In this document: positions 32,032 to 33,852 of the stretch, piece after piece
Layout of the letters: every line of letters starts with the position of its first letter
How positions within the stretch are numbered: the first letter of the stretch is position 1
NCBI RefSeq assembly: GCF_000278725.1
Contig: NZ_ALCA01000026.1
Location: 1 to 33,852 of the forward strand
Direction of reading: 5' to 3'
Length of the DNA: 33,852 nt
Source of the DNA: Actinomyces sp. ICM47
GTDB taxonomy: Bacteria; Actinomycetota; Actinomycetes; Actinomycetales; Actinomycetaceae
The notes under the pieces: generated by a model
What the model was told of the DNA's origin: nothing
What the model saw: the letters and a program-made list of their open reading frames with translations, nothing else
Database searches by the model: none
Made by a program: the position numbers and the translations under genes

Positions 32032-32433
32032 TCACTTGCCGGAATCCCACTTGAAACCGCAAATGTCGTTCAGCTCCTGGCCATGGGTGGAGATGTCCTG
32101 CAGGACCTGAAAGTCTTCCGTAGACACGTCGGAGCTGTCCTTGTCCGCGAGGTCGCGGAACTTCTCGAGGTCGGCGATGAGGTTCTTGAAGGCGGGCTTA
32201 ACCTTCTTGTTGGTGACCTTCTTGGCGGCCTTCTTGTAGATCTTGAGAGCCTTATCCAGGTTCTCCTTGATATCTTTTCCGTCGCTATTGGAGTCGAGAT
32301 TAATCTCAGAGCTGGCGGTAGTCGCAGCCTTCTGGATCTGCTTGCAGGCGGCTTCCTTGGACTGGGCGCCACAGGCGGCCATACCGAAGGGGAAAACGAG
32401 GACGAGGGCAGCGGCGACGAGACGGCGCTTCAT
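32032..32433 (-). CDS. lipoprotein paralogue 4
   Basis: A 133-residue lipoprotein, C21 lipobox (GMAAC), QSKEAACKQIQKA (C30), central IYKKAAKKVTNKKVKPAF and C-terminal LNDICGFKWDSGK. The signal peptide region is almost identical to copy 3 at the DNA level while the mature parts diverge. TAGGAGCATTCCC precedes the ATG. The promoter has TAGACTTTCAC. Confidence 0.88.
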   Translation of the reverse strand: MKRRLVAAALVLVFPFGMAACGAQSKEAACKQIQKAATTASSEINLDSNSDGKDIKENLDKALKIYKKAAKKVTNKKVKPAFKNLIADLEKFRDLADKDSSDVSTEDFQVLQDISTHGQELNDICGFKWDSGK

Positions 32434-32594
32434 GGGAATGCTCCTAGTGCATTGATGATGGGTACGGTGAAAGTCTATCGTCTGAAAAAAATCTGTGGGA
32501 TGGTTACTGGGTGATCCATGGCACCACTCTGCGAGACGTTGCTCAAGGGGCTGCTCGGTGGGGTTCTCCAGACGAGCCGCTTACCAGCGTTGGG

Positions 32595-33005
32595 TTACCT
32601 GTCCCACGTGAAGCCACAGAGGTTGTTCAGTGCCTCCCCGTGGGTGTCCATGTTGTCCTGAATGGACTCATAATCGGGTGACGCGCTCGCGTTTTCATCG
32701 GTATTCAACAGGTTAACCAGCTTGTCGAGGTCGTCGAGGACGTCCTTAAAAGCAGTCTTCACGTCCTTGTTGGTGACCTTCTTTGCGGATTCCTTGTAGA
32801 TGCCAGTCATCTTTGCGAGGAAATCGGCGTACTCCTGCTGGCTATTCATCGAGGAGATGTCCACCGACTCTGATTCCTTGAGGACCGCATCGCGCGCGGT
32901 CGCGATCTCCTTGCAGGCGTCAGCCGTGGACTGGGTGGATCCGCAGGCAGCCATGCCAAGTGGAAGCATGAGGATCAGGGCGGTGGCGGCGAGACGACGC
33001 TTCAT
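32595..33005 (-). CDS. lipoprotein paralogue 5
   Basis: A 136-residue lipoprotein, C21 lipobox (GMAAC), STADACKEIATAR (C31), central IYKESAKKVTNKDVKTAF and C-terminal LNNLCGFTWDR. Together with copy 6 it forms a subgroup sharing STADACKEIATAR, distinct from the QSK subgroup of copies 2-4. An acidic, Ser/Asn-rich insertion (NTDENASASPDYES) precedes the C-terminal motif. AGGAGATTTC precedes the ATG. Confidence 0.88.
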   Translation of the reverse strand: MKRRLAATALILMLPLGMAACGSTQSTADACKEIATARDAVLKESESVDISSMNSQQEYADFLAKMTGIYKESAKKVTNKDVKTAFKDVLDDLDKLVNLLNTDENASASPDYESIQDNMDTHGEALNNLCGFTWDR

Positions 33006-33093
33006 GAAATCTCCTGGATGTGTCGATGGCGTACAGCGACATGCTAATGCCTGTAAGAAGTACGTGGGAAGTCGTGTATGAGTGACTGGCGGG

Positions 33094-33124
33094 GGAGGGG
33101 CAACCCACCCCGGGTTGCCCCTCC
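33094..33124 (-). terminator. terminator of lipoprotein 6
   Basis: GGAGGGGCAACCC (33094-33106) pairs perfectly with 33112-33124, just past the copy 6 stop on the minus strand. Confidence 0.65.
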
Positions 33125-33151
33125 TGGCTTGGTGTGCGCGTCAGCAACTGC

Positions 33152-33553
33152 TCACCAGTCCAAGGTGAACCCGCAGAGATTCTTCAGCACCTGTCCGTGG
33201 TTGTCGATGTCTTCCTCATTCTGCTCGTATTCCGGCGAGGTGGTGGGAGTGTCGTCCCTGAGGAATTCAACGGACTTGTCGAGGTCCTTGAGGACATCGT
33301 TGAAAGCAGCCTTGACTTCCTTGTTGCTGACCTTCTTACCGGCGTCCCTGTACATGTCCAGCAGCTTCTTCAGATGATCTGGAACTTCGCTGAAGGGCAT
33401 GTCCAGAATCGAGTGTTCGGCCGAGTACTGGTGAACGGAGGTACGTGCCGTCGCGATTTCCTTGCAGGCGTCAGCCGTGGACTGGGACCCGCAGGCAGCC
33501 ATGCTAAGCGGGAAGATGAGGGCGAGAGCGGCGGCAGTAAGACGACGCTTCAT
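33152..33553 (-). CDS. lipoprotein paralogue 6
   Basis: A 133-residue lipoprotein with C21 lipobox (SMAAC), STADACKEIATAR (C30), central MYRDAGKKVSNKEVKAAF and C-terminal LKNLCGFTLDW. ATG 33553 is chosen so that the signal peptide is N-terminal; an in-frame extension from 33622 would bury it. TAGGAGCACCC precedes the ATG. Its promoter carries TAAACTTTCAG, like those of copies 1, 2 and 4. Confidence 0.88.
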   Translation of the reverse strand: MKRRLTAAALALIFPLSMAACGSQSTADACKEIATARTSVHQYSAEHSILDMPFSEVPDHLKKLLDMYRDAGKKVSNKEVKAAFNDVLKDLDKSVEFLRDDTPTTSPEYEQNEEDIDNHGQVLKNLCGFTLDW

Positions 33554-33852
33554 GGGTGCTCCTAGATGTCGTAAGAATGGATGCACTGAAAGTTTATGAC
33601 GTGAAAAAGATTTGTGATGCACGCCTCTACATTGTGGACATGGCTGCTGCGTACGTGCGGGCCTTGGCGACCGTGCTGCTGATGGGTAGGGTCGCCGTTC
33701 TCGATCGTTACCGCGCAGTGCCGGTGGCCCTTCTCTGTGCTCAAGGGCGTCGGCCCGCCTCCCCAGCTGCTTTCTGCACCCGAGGGCGTCGGCCCGCCCG
33801 CTCGCCGTCCGCGCCGCGAGCCTTCGGCTCGGCGCGTCGGCTCGAAGCCCGG
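33554..33852. other. right-edge region with short repeats
   Basis: It contains the promoter of lipoprotein 6, a direct repeat AGGGCGTCGGCCCGCC at 33744-33759 and 33783-33798 (39 bp apart), and a GC-rich hairpin with GAGCC-TTC-GGCTC at its tip near 33818-33835. A plus-strand frame from ATG 33640 stays open to the edge (71 codons) and has TACATT 6 nt before it, but its second half lies in the repeats and its codon use is poor. It is not called as a gene. Confidence 0.45.

Noticed and set aside
30163..33553. Pseudogenes among the lipoprotein copies
   Set aside because: All six frames are intact with signal peptide, ribosome binding site and conserved C-terminal motif.
33640..33852. Plus-strand frame open to the window edge
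   Set aside because: A TACATT box sits 6 nt before the ATG, but half of the frame lies in short repeats and codon use is poor. It could be reconsidered with sequence beyond the edge.

Overview
The window is about 33.9 kb of high-GC DNA from an actinobacterium. The best fit is the Actinomyces/Schaalia group of Actinomycetaceae. This rests on codon use, on families typical of that group (DUF5926, a DUF6541-like protein, DUF2079, csoR-copZ-copA, YwiC-like), and on many genes that look leaderless, with a TANNNT -10 box 6-7 nt before the start codon. The genus is inference; no rRNA or tRNA gene is visible.

Layout. 1-8271: a left-edge partial gene diverging from dedA and a large polytopic membrane protein; pheA; a diacylglycerol-kinase-like gene; then serS overlapping a HAD phosphatase. 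A cluster of DnaA-box-like sequences lies in front of serS. 8411-10795: an alpha/beta hydrolase diverging from a TetR regulator, then a RelE/ParE-type toxin with a ribbon-helix-helix antitoxin and a perfect 14-bp palindrome in its promoter. 11051-16027: an FGGY sugar kinase, a DUF5926 protein, and a translationally coupled GT2 glycosyltransferase plus DUF2079 membrane protein. 16028-16474: a gene-free stretch with short direct and inverted repeats. 16475-19688: a copper module csoR-copZ-copA with two matching CsoR-type operators. Its CopA has no N-terminal metal-binding domain; instead an HMA domain sits inside the ATP-binding domain.

19816-26427: two related GHSQGG alpha/beta hydrolase loci flank an orphan gene and purB. 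One is coupled to a single-pass membrane protein; the other follows a small WXG100-like gene and carries its own helical N-terminal region, which suggests secreted or type VII-like effectors. 26454-30019: a small 4-TM protein, a HisC/Pat-type aminotransferase, a YwiC-like membrane protein and a BASS-family transporter. 30163-33553: six tandem paralogous lipoproteins on the minus strand, all with the lipobox cysteine at residue 21 and a conserved pair of further cysteines. 33554-33852 holds short repeats and a hairpin.

Most of the window is housekeeping or common accessory content. The parts least explained by known families are the CopA architecture, the lipoprotein array and the WXG/hydrolase loci. 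All family assignments come from reading motifs; no database search was run.
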